From positions 83,927-147,926 of the forward strand of contig DEQR01000064.1 of NCBI GenBank assembly GCA_002360535.1: 64,000 bases of DNA, read 5' to 3'. A model generated the notes under the pieces. It made no database searches, was not told the DNA's origin, and was given only the letters and a program-made list of their open reading frames with translations. The translations under genes and the position numbers were made by a program. This DNA comes from Thiobacillus sp. UBA3361 (lineage in GTDB: Bacteria; Pseudomonadota; Gammaproteobacteria; Burkholderiales; Thiobacillaceae). Shown in pieces: positions 7,882 to 15,947 of the stretch. Position 1 is the stretch's first letter, and each line of letters begins with the position of its first letter.

Positions 7882-9798
7882 ATGAAGCATGGGCATGCAA
7901 GAGGGGCCTGTCTGCTGGCCACGGCGCTGTCGGCCGGAATGGCGGGCAGCGCGGACATCAGCGAGAAGGATTTTTTCGCCGACCTGCCGGTGGTCCTGAC
8001 CGCCAGCCGCCTGGAACAGCCGCTGATGGATGCGCCGGTGGCCCTGACCGTCATCGACCGGGACATGATCCAGGCCTCCGGTTTCCGTGAACTCGCCGAC
8101 CTCATGCGCCTGGTGCCCGGATATTACGTGGGCCAGGTCAACGGGTGGTTCCACTACGTGACGCACGGTTTCGGGGAGGACTATGCCCGGCGCATGCAGG
8201 TGCTGGTGGATGGCCGCTCCATCTTCCTGCCCACCATCGGCGGTGTGCGCTGGGATGCCGTGCCGCTGGATATCGAGGACATCGAGCGCATCGAGGTGGC
8301 GCGCGGGCCCAACGCCGCCACCTATGGCGCCAATGCCTTCACCGGCATCGTCAACATCATCACCCGGCACGCCGCCGACGTGCCCGACAATACGTTGTCC
8401 GTGAAGGCCGGGCGCAAGGGGCTGTTCGAGGTCTACGCGCGGCATGCGGGCGGCGAGGGCGATAACCGCTACCTGTTCACCCTCAGCCATCAGGAAAGCG
8501 ACGGCTACGACCTGCAGGCCGACACCCTGCGGGCGCCGAGCGCCACGTTGCGCTGGGACATCAGACCCGCTGCCGGTGACAGCCTGTCCCTGCGTGCCGG
8601 CTACAAGGGTGGCACTCGCCGGACGGGCGAGGTGAATTCCGCCCAGGACAACATGCCCCGGGACCAGTCGATCGACAGCCACTACCAGCAGCTGGATTGG
8701 CAGCGGGAACTGGATGTCTTCAGCAGACTGGATTTGCGGTTGGCCCACAGTCATACCCGGCACAGCGAGGTCATACCGCCACCGGTGAATTTCCGGGTGC
8801 AATTGGCCGCCGACCGGTGGGACACGGAATTGCAGTACAAACGCGAACTGGATGCCAACCTGCGTATGGTGGCGGGGGCCGCGTTGCGTCAGGACAATGT
8901 CTGGTCGCCCCAGTACTATGGGCGCCAGGATCACCTCACGACCCTGTCCCAGAGTTTGTTCGGCCATTTCGAATGGCGGCCCGTGTCGGACTGGCTGCTG
9001 AACGCCGGGCTGATGCTGGAATGGCACGACATCGCCGGCCGGCGGGCCTCGCCCCGATTCTCCCTGCACTGGCAGCCCCAAGCCTTTCACAGTCTTCGGT
9101 TGGGCGCCTCGCGTGCCTACCGCAATCCCCTGCAGTTCGAGGAGAACGCCAATTTCCTGGTGTTCTTTGTCAGCAGGCCGCCGAGCCTGAAACCGGAGGA
9201 GGTCACGGCCACGGAACTGGGTTATCTCGGGCAATGGCCGGATATGGACTTGTCGTTGGACCTCAGGGTGTTTCGCGATCGCTATCGCAATCTCATCACC
9301 AGCACGGCCGGCGCTTTCAAAGACTTCAACAATACCGACGAGGCCACCCTGGAAGGCGTGGACGGCAGCCTGCAATGGCGCCCGTCGGCCGACACCCGGA
9401 TCATCCTGAATTTTGCCCAAACCCATAGCCGCAGCACCGACACACCCATTTATCCGGTAACTGGTCTGCCGTTCGAGTATTTCAGCAATTCCACCCCGAA
9501 CAGTCTGTATGGATTGCTGGTGTCACATCGTTTCCCCGTAAGGGTGGATGTCAGCGTGGGCTACTACCTGACCGCTCCGGTCCAGGTCATCGGCACCGGC
9601 GCGGGTTCGATACCCGAGGCGAGGCGAATGGATATACGCATCGGCCGCGATTTCAAATGGGCCGATGCGCGGGTCAATCTGGCGCTGGTGCTGCAAAACG
9701 TGCTCGATCCTTACCAGGAGTACGACGTGCGCTCCACCTATGCGGCGTACAACCAATTCGACAGGCGAGGTTATGTCAGCCTCAAGGCTGAATTTTGA
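7882..9798 (+). CDS. TonB-dependent outer-membrane receptor
   Basis: A 638-residue gated beta-barrel importer. It starts with a signal peptide (about residues 1-24, ending AGMAGSA). The plug domain follows (about 30-150), with VVLTASRLEQPLMDAPVALT, the LADLMRLVPG element, VLVDGRSIF and IERIEVARGPNAATYGANA. The barrel runs to the end, closing with RRGYVSLKAEF, whose terminal phenylalanine suits BAM-dependent insertion. A canonical TonB box is not obvious; VVLTASRL near residues 36-43 is the candidate. The ligand cannot be read from the sequence. The overlapping downstream gene encodes a periplasmic-binding-like protein, so the two may form an uptake or sensing pair. It lies 12 bases after dnaQ. 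Confidence 0.9.
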   Translation: MKHGHARGACLLATALSAGMAGSADISEKDFFADLPVVLTASRLEQPLMDAPVALTVIDRDMIQASGFRELADLMRLVPGYYVGQVNGWFHYVTHGFGEDYARRMQVLVDGRSIFLPTIGGVRWDAVPLDIEDIERIEVARGPNAATYGANAFTGIVNIITRHAADVPDNTLSVKAGRKGLFEVYARHAGGEGDNRYLFTLSHQESDGYDLQADTLRAPSATLRWDIRPAAGDSLSLRAGYKGGTRRTGEVNSAQDNMPRDQSIDSHYQQLDWQRELDVFSRLDLRLAHSHTRHSEVIPPPVNFRVQLAADRWDTELQYKRELDANLRMVAGAALRQDNVWSPQYYGRQDHLTTLSQSLFGHFEWRPVSDWLLNAGLMLEWHDIAGRRASPRFSLHWQPQAFHSLRLGASRAYRNPLQFEENANFLVFFVSRPPSLKPEEVTATELGYLGQWPDMDLSLDLRVFRDRYRNLITSTAGAFKDFNNTDEATLEGVDGSLQWRPSADTRIILNFAQTHSRSTDTPIYPVTGLPFEYFSNSTPNSLYGLLVSHRFPVRVDVSVGYYLTAPVQVIGTGAGSIPEARRMDIRIGRDFKWADARVNLALVLQNVLDPYQEYDVRSTYAAYNQFDRRGYVSLKAEF

Positions 9799-10762
9799 GC
9801 ATCATCGCCAACTGACGCGCGGTTTGCTCTATTGCCTTTTCGCCCTGGCGGGGTGGCTGGGGCACTGTGGGCTGGGCCTGGCCGGCACCACCATCCTGGC
9901 CGTGCTGAGCGATGGCGCTGAGACCTACGAAGAAGCGGTACGCGGGTTGAGGGAGGGCCTGGGTGACCGCGCCAGGGTCAAGGTTGGCACCGTGGATGGC
10001 CTGGCGGACGCGGACCTGGGGCTTCATCCGGGAGACAACCTGCTGCTGGTCCCCATCGGCATGCGGGCGGTCCGCTTCGTGGCGCGGAATCTGCCGGCCG
10101 GCGCTTCCGTCCTGGCCTTGCTGGTACCCAAACAAAGCTTCTCGGCCATCGTCTGGCCCGCGGGCACCGGCAGACACCAAATATCGGCGGTGTATCTGGA
10201 TCAGCCTCTGCAACGTACCCTGCAACTCATCCAGTTCATGGATCCCAGGCTGAAAAGGGTGGGGATCGTGGTGTCCGAGCCTGCCCCGGATGCCGACGAC
10301 GCAGGCCTCGGTGAACTGCCACGCGATGCCCAGGCCATGGCGCGGGCCAGCGGACTGAGTCTGGCGACGCAGACCGTGGACAACGGCAAGGGGGTGGCCG
10401 AGGCCTTGCGGCACCTGCTGCCGCAAGTGGACGTGTTGCTGCTGTTGCCCGACCGGCTGGTGGTCAACAGCGCCAATGTGCAGCATGTCCTGCTGACCAG
10501 TTACCGGTATCGCGTACCGGTGGTGGGTTTTTCGCCGGGATTGGTGAAGGCGGGGGCGGTGGCGGCGGTCTATTCCACGCCGGGACACATTGGCCGCGAG
10601 GGCGGCAGGATGGCGGCCATCTGGTATGGGGGGGGTGATTTGCCCGCGCCGCGCCATGCCGGCGGCTTCGATCTTGACATCAACGAACGGGTGGCACGTT
10701 CCCTGGGCCTGGTTCCGCCCGACGAGCGTCTGCTGCGCCGTCGGTTGGGTGGGGAGCGCTGA
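9773..10762 (+). CDS. ABC-type substrate-binding-like periplasmic protein
   Basis: A 329-residue exported protein resembling the ABC_sub_bind family (PF04392). The ATG at 9773 follows a GGCGAGG ribosome-binding site inside the last codons of the receptor gene, so the two overlap by 26 bases. An N-terminal hydrophobic signal (about residues 15-40) precedes a two-lobe Rossmann-like body: TTILAVLSDG, then a family-typical LDQPLQRTLQLIQFMDPRLK near residue 145, then VDVLLLLPDRLVVN and PVVGFSPGLVKAGAVAAVYS. No permease or ATPase follows, so it may deliver ligand to unlinked partners or act as a sensor. The ligand is unknown. Confidence 0.75.
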   Translation: MSASRLNFEHHRQLTRGLLYCLFALAGWLGHCGLGLAGTTILAVLSDGAETYEEAVRGLREGLGDRARVKVGTVDGLADADLGLHPGDNLLLVPIGMRAVRFVARNLPAGASVLALLVPKQSFSAIVWPAGTGRHQISAVYLDQPLQRTLQLIQFMDPRLKRVGIVVSEPAPDADDAGLGELPRDAQAMARASGLSLATQTVDNGKGVAEALRHLLPQVDVLLLLPDRLVVNSANVQHVLLTSYRYRVPVVGFSPGLVKAGAVAAVYSTPGHIGREGGRMAAIWYGGGDLPAPRHAGGFDLDINERVARSLGLVPPDERLLRRRLGGER

Positions 10763-10774
10763 GGGTAAGCGTTT

Positions 10775-10984
10775 CTAGCCGACCACCTGGTAACCGCCGT
10801 CCTGGATGGCTGACTTCAGGGTGTCGGGGTTTGCCTGGGCAGGGTCGTATTCGACGTCCACCCGTCCGGCGGCCAAGTCCACCACCACCCGGCCGACGCC
10901 GCTGACGGCGCCCAGCAGGTTCTTGACGCTGTTCACGCAGCCCATGCAGCTCATGCCCGTGACGCGGAGGGTGATCGTTTGCAT
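10775..10984 (-). CDS. Heavy-metal-associated (HMA) domain protein, CopZ-like
   Basis: A 69-residue single-domain metallochaperone with the ferredoxin-like HMA fold. The metal-binding GMSCMGC (residues 10-16) supplies the CxxC cysteine pair. The remainder (DLAAGRVDVEYDPAQ, IQDGGYQVVG) is typical of CopZ/MerP-type domains. A strong AAGGAG site lies upstream of the ATG. It sits 23 bases downstream of flgN in the same direction but has no functional link to flagella that I can name. No copper ATPase or regulator is nearby. Copper is the most likely ligand; another soft metal is possible. Confidence 0.9.
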   Translation of the reverse strand: MQTITLRVTGMSCMGCVNSVKNLLGAVSGVGRVVVDLAAGRVDVEYDPAQANPDTLKSAIQDGGYQVVG

Positions 10985-11007
10985 CGTTCTCTGCTCCTTG
11001 CCCCGTA

Positions 11008-11469
11008 TCAAACTTCGTCGATCATGCGGTGCCTGGAGAATACCCCCAGGCTTTGTCCATCCGCCCCGTAGAGGCCCCCATGCCGGGTGGCGTCCTGCAG
11101 GATTTGCAGGGCGGCATGGTTGTGGCGCATCTGTTCCCGGATGAGCTTGCCGTTGACGGCGTTCAGGCGGCCCACCTCGCGGGCGCGGCTCTCCGCGTCG
11201 GACCACAGGCGCGTGATTCGGGCATCTCCCATGGCGGCGATCCGCTCGCCCAGCACATCCGCCGAGACGTCGCCGGCCAGGCCAAGGCCCTGGGCTAATC
11301 CCTGCCACAGCCGGGCGATCTCCGCCAGCACGGGCACCTTGCGGCCGATGAGGTCCGGCAGGTCGTCGGCATTGCCCCGGGTCAAGAGGTGGGATTCCGT
11401 CTCCAACTCGGCGCGCAAGCCCTCCAGGCGATCGATCAGGGCCTGGATGTACGGCTCAAGCTGGGTCAT
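11008..11469 (-). CDS. flgN: Flagellar chaperone FlgN
   Basis: A 153-residue cytoplasmic chaperone for the hook-filament junction proteins FlgK and FlgL before their export. The protein is mostly helical (IQALIDRLEGLRAELETE at the start, long amphipathic helices after), as the family requires. It overlaps flgM by four bases (ATGA) in the order flgA-flgM-flgN, which is conserved in many proteobacteria. Its clients FlgK and FlgL are encoded on the opposite strand at 21695-24317. Confidence 0.88.
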   Translation of the reverse strand: MTQLEPYIQALIDRLEGLRAELETESHLLTRGNADDLPDLIGRKVPVLAEIARLWQGLAQGLGLAGDVSADVLGERIAAMGDARITRLWSDAESRAREVGRLNAVNGKLIREQMRHNHAALQILQDATRHGGLYGADGQSLGVFSRHRMIDEV

Positions 11470-11780
11470 GGGGTCTTGCCGGCATGCTGGAGGTTCTCCA
11501 TGGTGTCCTCCACCAGCCGTTCGGCGACCACTTCCTCATCCACCGCGAAGCTGCCGTCGGAAATGGACTGGCGCACGCTTTCCACCTTGGCCACGTCGGT
11601 GTCCGGCAGGGCGGCCAGGGAGGCCTCCAGGGACTGCATGATGGTGGCCTCGGAGGTCAATGCCACGTTGTCCGAGACACCCGAATGCTGCTGCTCCTCG
11701 GGACGGCCCTTCACCTTGCCGGCCTTGGCCTCCTGGGTGCGGGAGTTGGTGATGTTCTTGAGCCCGCTGTCAATCTTCAT
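11466..11780 (-). CDS. flgM: Anti-sigma-28 factor FlgM
   Basis: A 104-residue FlgM that binds and inhibits sigma-28 (FliA) until hook completion, when it is exported. The N-terminus (MKIDSGLKNI) is the flexible export part. The C-terminal half contains the sigma-binding helices, including VAKVESVRQSISDGSFAVDE, the characteristic FlgM signature. The start has a GGAG-type site a few bases upstream. Its presence implies that a sigma-28 regulon exists, consistent with the sigma-28-like promoter proposed before the first flagellin gene. Confidence 0.92.
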   Translation of the reverse strand: MKIDSGLKNITNSRTQEAKAGKVKGRPEEQQHSGVSDNVALTSEATIMQSLEASLAALPDTDVAKVESVRQSISDGSFAVDEEVVAERLVEDTMENLQHAGKTP

Positions 11781-11834
11781 GTTGGACTCCGCTCAAATAT
11801 CAATGGTGGGCGCGGTGGGCATCGCCATCCATGG

Positions 11835-12539
11835 TCAGGGAACCCGAACTACCCCATCGGCGTCCGCCACGCCCTGGATGATGCGCCCGGAAGGCATCTT
11901 AACTCTAACCGTGTCGCCCATGTAGGCCGCATTCTGTGCCGTGCCTTCCTGGGATATCTGGAAACCCCGTCCCCTGGCGACGATGCGTACCCGCTGGTTG
12001 GGCAGCACGGCGAAACGGCGCTTCAGGACATCCAGGCTGATGGCCTGGCCGGCGGCAATGGGCCGAGCGGCGGCGGTGCCGCGCAATTGGTCCGGGTGGC
12101 GGAAATAGGCCCCCGGCGGTTGCTCCAGCTTGATGCGCCGCAATTCCAGGTCTGCAGGCAGCAGACTCTGGCTTGCGTGCAGTGGCCGCTTGGCCACCAG
12201 CACCTCACCGCTCAGGACGATGCGATAACTCAGATACAGGGTCCACTGTCCGGGTTCCCGGCAGCGAATGCCCAGGCTGCCGCTGCCGTGGGGCTGGCTG
12301 CCGGTGGTCAGGAAGAAATCCGGTTCCGGGCAGTGGCGCAGGCGCAGACGTGGGTCCAGGGTCCCCAAGGCGACCTGTGCCTCCATGCCTGGGTAGGCCT
12401 GGCCGGCCTGGTCGCGCAGAAAGTTGTCGGCCCCGTCGCGCAGCAGGTCCAGGGCCTGCGGGTGTTCCGCCCCCGCGGCTGACATGCCCATGCCCAGCAG
12501 GGCCACGCCGAGCAGCCCGCGGCGGAGCCGTTTGATCAT
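11835..12539 (-). CDS. flgA: Flagellar P-ring assembly chaperone FlgA
   Basis: A 234-residue periplasmic chaperone needed to assemble FlgI into the P ring. The ATG at 12539 gives a clean signal peptide (MIKRLRRGLLGVALLGMGMS ending AAGA); a TTG four codons upstream is less likely. The C-terminal SAF-like domain is clear: VLVAKRPLHASQSLLPADLE, then AARPIAAGQAISLDVL and a closing VRVKMPSGRIIQGVADADG. The gene heads the divergent flgA-flgM-flgN group, 57 bases from the diguanylate cyclase start. I could not find a convincing promoter in that gap. Confidence 0.93.
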   Translation of the reverse strand: MIKRLRRGLLGVALLGMGMSAAGAEHPQALDLLRDGADNFLRDQAGQAYPGMEAQVALGTLDPRLRLRHCPEPDFFLTTGSQPHGSGSLGIRCREPGQWTLYLSYRIVLSGEVLVAKRPLHASQSLLPADLELRRIKLEQPPGAYFRHPDQLRGTAAARPIAAGQAISLDVLKRRFAVLPNQRVRIVARGRGFQISQEGTAQNAAYMGDTVRVKMPSGRIIQGVADADGVVRVP

Positions 12540-12596
12540 GCGTATTGGCAAGGCGGTAAAGTGGATACAATCATTTGGTAGAGGTTAACCCGATCC

Positions 12597-14171
12597 ATGA
12601 AACAACCCAACCAGCCCACCGACATCGCACGCGCGGCCATCAAACTGCTGGCCACGCGCAAGCTGGCGCCCACACCCGAGAACTATCGGCGGGCCTACGG
12701 CGAAGTTTCGGGGCTGCAAGCCCAAAGCCAGGTCTGGGCGCATGCCATCCGCGAGCTGATCCGCGAGTGGGATGCCTATCAGGAGGGGCTGACCCAGGCG
12801 CGCAAGCGGGAAATGCTGGAGCGGGTGCTGCTGAATTTTGGCGCGGACGCCGAGCAGTTGTTCGAGAGGGTCGCCAACCTGGCCAGATCCTGGGCCGAGA
12901 GCCCGCACACCAATCGCGGCGTCGGCGACAATGGGACACCGCTGCCTGTCGCCGCGGCAATCGGCATCGGCGGACCCGGGGCGGCCCACCCGCAAACCGA
13001 TCCCTCCGCCTGGTCGCGTAGCCTGGGCTTGCTGGCCGACGGGCTGGAAAACCGCTGGGAGGACCTGGCGAAACGTTGCCGCGACCTGGCGGCGCACACC
13101 GATTGGCCGCAGGCAGAGTTCCATGCGGAGTGGGATTCGGTCTGGCGGGAGATCCTGCTGCGCGCCGAGGACGACCATGAACTGCTGCGCGGCATGCAGC
13201 GCCTGGTACGTCTGTTGTTCGAGAACATCGCCAGCCTGGTAGGGGAGGATGCCTGGCTAAGTGGCCAACTGGTCGCCATGCGCGCCCTGATGGCTGGCCA
13301 GCTCAACTCTCACACCCTGTTCGAGGCCGAGCGTGGCTTGAACGAGATCGTGGCCATGCAGGGCAAGCTGAAGGACAACCTGCAGGATGCCAAGACCAAG
13401 CTCAAGTACCTGATCAGCACCTTCATCGACCGCCTGGGGGAGATATCCTCCAGCACCGGCAGCTATCAGGAACGGCTGGCCGCCTATTCCGAGCGCATCG
13501 CCCAGGCGGACGACCTCTCCCAGCTGGCCGACGTGGTGGACAACCTGACCAGCGACATGGGCGATATCCAGACGGTGCTGCGCCAGAGCCACGAGGAACT
13601 GATCGAGGCACGCAGCCATGTGGTCCAGGCCGAACTGCGCATCTTCACCCTGGAAAAGGAACTCGACCAAGTGTCCAACCTGATCCGGGAGGACCAGCTT
13701 ACCGGCGCCCTCAACCGGCGCGGTCTGGAAGAGGCCTTCGTCCGGGAACTGGCCCGCGCCGAGCGCATGCAGGCGCCCCTGAGCCTGGCGCTGCTGGACA
13801 TCGACCATTTCAAGCGGCTGAACGACAGCCTGGGCCACCATGCGGGCGACCAGGCCCTGGTTCACCTGGCCAGGGTGATCCGCGACATGCTGCGTCCCAC
13901 CGACTCCCTGTCCCGCTACGGTGGCGAGGAATTCCTGATCCTGCTGCCGAATACCGATCTGGACGAGGCGACCCAGGTCATGCGCCGTTTGCAGAGGGAA
14001 TTGACCAAGGCCATCTTCCTGTACGACCACCAGAAGGTCTTGATTACCTTCAGTGCGGGGGTGGTGCAGTGGCGCGGAAAGGAAACCCGCGAGCAGGTCA
14101 TCGCCCGCGCCGATGCCGCGATGTACCGTGCCAAGGCCGCCGGCCGCAACCGCGTCGTACAGGAAACCTGA
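12597..14171 (+). CDS. Diguanylate cyclase (GGEEF domain)
   Basis: A 524-residue cytoplasmic protein predicted to make cyclic di-GMP from two GTP. The C-terminal GGDEF domain (about residues 365-522) has DQLTGALNRRGLE, LLDIDHFKRLND and the active-site motif GGEEF. An inhibitory I-site RPTD lies exactly five residues before GGEEF, so product inhibition is expected. The N-terminal 350 residues are helical with no membrane segments: an N-terminal part (LLATRKLAPTPENYRRAYG) and a coiled-coil linker before the catalytic domain. It sits between divergent flgA and the flgB operon, suggesting a role in motility or the motile-sessile switch. Confidence 0.9.
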   Translation: MKQPNQPTDIARAAIKLLATRKLAPTPENYRRAYGEVSGLQAQSQVWAHAIRELIREWDAYQEGLTQARKREMLERVLLNFGADAEQLFERVANLARSWAESPHTNRGVGDNGTPLPVAAAIGIGGPGAAHPQTDPSAWSRSLGLLADGLENRWEDLAKRCRDLAAHTDWPQAEFHAEWDSVWREILLRAEDDHELLRGMQRLVRLLFENIASLVGEDAWLSGQLVAMRALMAGQLNSHTLFEAERGLNEIVAMQGKLKDNLQDAKTKLKYLISTFIDRLGEISSSTGSYQERLAAYSERIAQADDLSQLADVVDNLTSDMGDIQTVLRQSHEELIEARSHVVQAELRIFTLEKELDQVSNLIREDQLTGALNRRGLEEAFVRELARAERMQAPLSLALLDIDHFKRLNDSLGHHAGDQALVHLARVIRDMLRPTDSLSRYGGEEFLILLPNTDLDEATQVMRRLQRELTKAIFLYDHQKVLITFSAGVVQWRGKETREQVIARADAAMYRAKAAGRNRVVQET

Positions 14172-14179
14172 GTCCCCGC

Positions 14180-14197
14180 GCCGGGGGAGACCCCGGC
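14180..14197 (+). terminator. GC-rich hairpin after the diguanylate cyclase gene
   Basis: A perfect 7-bp stem GCCGGGG / CCCCGGC with a GAGA loop begins 8 bases after the stop codon. No T-run follows, so it may be an inefficient or Rho-assisted terminator, or an mRNA-stabilising stem. It separates the cyclase gene from the sigma-54 promoter of flgB. Confidence 0.4.
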
Positions 14198-14324
14198 AAG
14201 ACTTGCCGCACTTGCCGTCTCTGTTACCTCGATTGCCGCCCCGGGTCCATGCCCGGTTTCTCGGGATGTCGCCAATAGACTGAATCCAAAACGCTTTTTC
14301 TCTCGCCGCCGATGACTCTCCGGG

Positions 14325-14340
14325 TGGCACGGGCTTTGCT
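14325..14340 (+). promoter_or_regulatory. Sigma-54 promoter of the flgB operon
   Basis: TGGCACG at 14325-14331, four bases, then TTGCT at 14336-14340 matches the -24/-12 consensus of RpoN promoters at every conserved position. It lies 18 bases before the flgB ATG, so the leader is very short; the transcript should start about 12 bases after the TTGC element. Activation would need an enhancer-binding protein of the FleQ/FlrC type, not encoded here. Confidence 0.88.
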
Positions 14341-14357
14341 GAATAGGGGCTAGAGGA

Positions 14358-14774
14358 ATGCCCATGCTCAGCCGACTCGACAACGATCTCGCCTTCGTAC
14401 AAACCGCCCTGAAGCTGCGCGCCCAGCGCCAGGAGGTGCTGGCAGCCAATCTGGCGAACGCCGACACGCCCAATTTCAAGGCGCGGGACGTGGATTTCGC
14501 CGCCGCCCTGAAAGGGGCCGTGGGTGGCGGGGGTGGCGGCCTGGAGCTGGCGCGTACCTCGCCGCGCCACCTGGGTGGGGCGGGCGGTTCGACCGGACTG
14601 GCCGCCGAACTCAAGTATCGCGAGTCCGTTCAGCCCAGCCTGGACGGCAATACGGTGGACGCCGACGTGGAGCGCGCCCACTTCAGCGAAAACGCCCTGC
14701 ACCTGCAATTCCTGCTCGACCGGGCACGCTCCACCTTCAGCACCGCCCGCATGGCCCTGGAGGGCGGCAACTGA
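14358..14774 (+). CDS. flgB: Flagellar basal-body rod protein FlgB
   Basis: A 138-residue proximal rod component. It contains the rod-family motif VLAANLANADTPNFKARDVDF near residue 35 (the signature is longer than can be quoted in one piece) and a glycine-rich central loop (GGGGGG near residues 55-62). The C-terminal helix is FLLDRARSTFSTARMALEGG. The first gene after the sigma-54 promoter; a second ATG two codons in (14364) is an alternative start. Its TGA shares one base with the flgC ATG. Confidence 0.95.
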   Translation: MPMLSRLDNDLAFVQTALKLRAQRQEVLAANLANADTPNFKARDVDFAAALKGAVGGGGGGLELARTSPRHLGGAGGSTGLAAELKYRESVQPSLDGNTVDADVERAHFSENALHLQFLLDRARSTFSTARMALEGGN

Positions 14775-15187
14775 TGGCCCTCGGCAACGTCTTCCATATC
14801 GCCGCCTCGGCCCTGACCGCCCAGTCCATGCGGCTCAATGCCGTGGCCAGCAACCTGGCCAACGCCGACGCGGCGCACGCCTCCACCGGCGAGGCCTACC
14901 GCGCCAAGCACGTGCTGTTCCAGGCCACACCCGTCAGCGGCGCCGCCCCCTGGGCGCAAGGGGTGCGCATGACCCAGGTGGTGGAGGACCCGCGCCCGCC
15001 GCGCCTGGTCTATGACCCCAGGCATCCGCTGGCCGATGCCCAGGGCTATGTGGCCTATTCCAACGTGGACGCGGTGGAGGAGATGGTCAACATGATCTCC
15101 GCCCAGCGCTCCTATCAGACCAACGCCGAGGTGATGGCCACCGCCAAGACGCTCCTGGAGCGCACCCTGGCCATCGCCCAGTCCTAA
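14774..15187 (+). CDS. flgC: Flagellar basal-body rod protein FlgC
   Basis: A 137-residue rod protein. The N-terminus carries the conserved axial-protein pattern (IAASALTAQSMRLNAVASNL, then ANADA). The C-terminus has YVAYSNVDAVEEMVNMISAQ followed by RSYQTNAEVM, the standard rod/hook C-terminal helix. It is translationally coupled to flgB and followed after 10 bases by flgD. Confidence 0.96.
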   Translation: MALGNVFHIAASALTAQSMRLNAVASNLANADAAHASTGEAYRAKHVLFQATPVSGAAPWAQGVRMTQVVEDPRPPRLVYDPRHPLADAQGYVAYSNVDAVEEMVNMISAQRSYQTNAEVMATAKTLLERTLAIAQS

Positions 15188-15197
15188 GGAGAGTTGA

Positions 15198-15869
15198 ATG
15201 GCCGTCTCTGCCGTCCAGACCGACACCTCATCCCTGCTCGCCAGTCTCTCCGCCAGCACCGGCGGCAGTGCCAGCAATGCCAAGGCGCTCAGCGACCGTT
15301 TCCTGACCCTGCTGGTCACCCAGCTGAAGAACCAGGATCCCATGAACCCCATGGAGAACGCCGAACTGACTTCGCAGCTGGCACAGCTCTCGACGGTGGA
15401 GGAGATCGGCAAGCTGAACACCTCCATGACCGATTTCGTCACCCAGTTCAAGGCCGCCCAGAGCCTGCAGGCGGCCTCCCTGGTGGGGCGCCAGGTGCTC
15501 ACCGAGGGCGATGGCATCCAGCTGAGCGACCAGGGCGGGGTGGGGGCGGTGGACCTGGCGGCGGCAGCGGAGCGGGTGAGCGTGAATATCTACGATGCCG
15601 ACGGGCAATGGGTGCGCACCCTGGAGTTGGGCGCCCAGCCCGCCGGTCTGGCCCGCTTCGTCTGGGACGGCAAGGACCAATTCGGCAACGCCCTGGCAAC
15701 CGGCGGCTATGTCTTCGGCGTGAGCGCCAGCGAGGCCGGCGAGGCCGTAGCCGGCACCGCCCACACCTTGGCCCGGGTTCTCAGCGTCACCCTGAATGCC
15801 GACGGCGCCGAGGTGGAGGTGAGCGGTGAGGGTACCCGCCAGCTTGCCCAGATTCGGCAGATTTATTGA
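15198..15869 (+). CDS. flgD: Flagellar hook scaffold/capping protein FlgD
   Basis: A 223-residue hook-cap protein that directs FlgE polymerisation and is then discarded. The N-terminal export/assembly part contains FLTLLVTQLKNQDPMNPMEN and SQLAQLSTVEEIGKLN, both family signatures. The C-terminal part (about residues 115-220) has the FlgD Ig-like and Tudor-like features, with ARFVWDGKDQFGNALATGGY. An AAGGAGAG site precedes the ATG. Confidence 0.96.
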   Translation: MAVSAVQTDTSSLLASLSASTGGSASNAKALSDRFLTLLVTQLKNQDPMNPMENAELTSQLAQLSTVEEIGKLNTSMTDFVTQFKAAQSLQAASLVGRQVLTEGDGIQLSDQGGVGAVDLAAAAERVSVNIYDADGQWVRTLELGAQPAGLARFVWDGKDQFGNALATGGYVFGVSASEAGEAVAGTAHTLARVLSVTLNADGAEVEVSGEGTRQLAQIRQIY

Positions 15870-15883
15870 CGCGTATCAACAAT

Positions 15884-15909
15884 GGCGGAAGGCGCTGCGC
15901 ATTTCCGCC
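15884..15909 (+). other. Inverted repeat between flgD and flgE
   Basis: GGCGGAA (15884-15890) and TTCCGCC (15903-15909) form a perfect 7-bp stem around a 12-base loop in the 78-base flgD-flgE gap. No T-run follows. It could stabilise the mRNA or tune hook-protein expression, since FlgE is needed in far larger amounts than FlgD. Confidence 0.45.
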
Positions 15910-15947
15910 CGACACCACCGAGTACCGGTTGACGAGGAGTAAAGCAA

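Noticed and set aside
7129..9426. Minus-strand open frame of 765 codons opposite rnhA, dnaQ and the TonB receptor gene
   Set aside because: It lies fully opposite three genes with clear protein motifs; GC-rich codon bias on the plus strand keeps the opposite frame open. Its translation has no recognisable domain.
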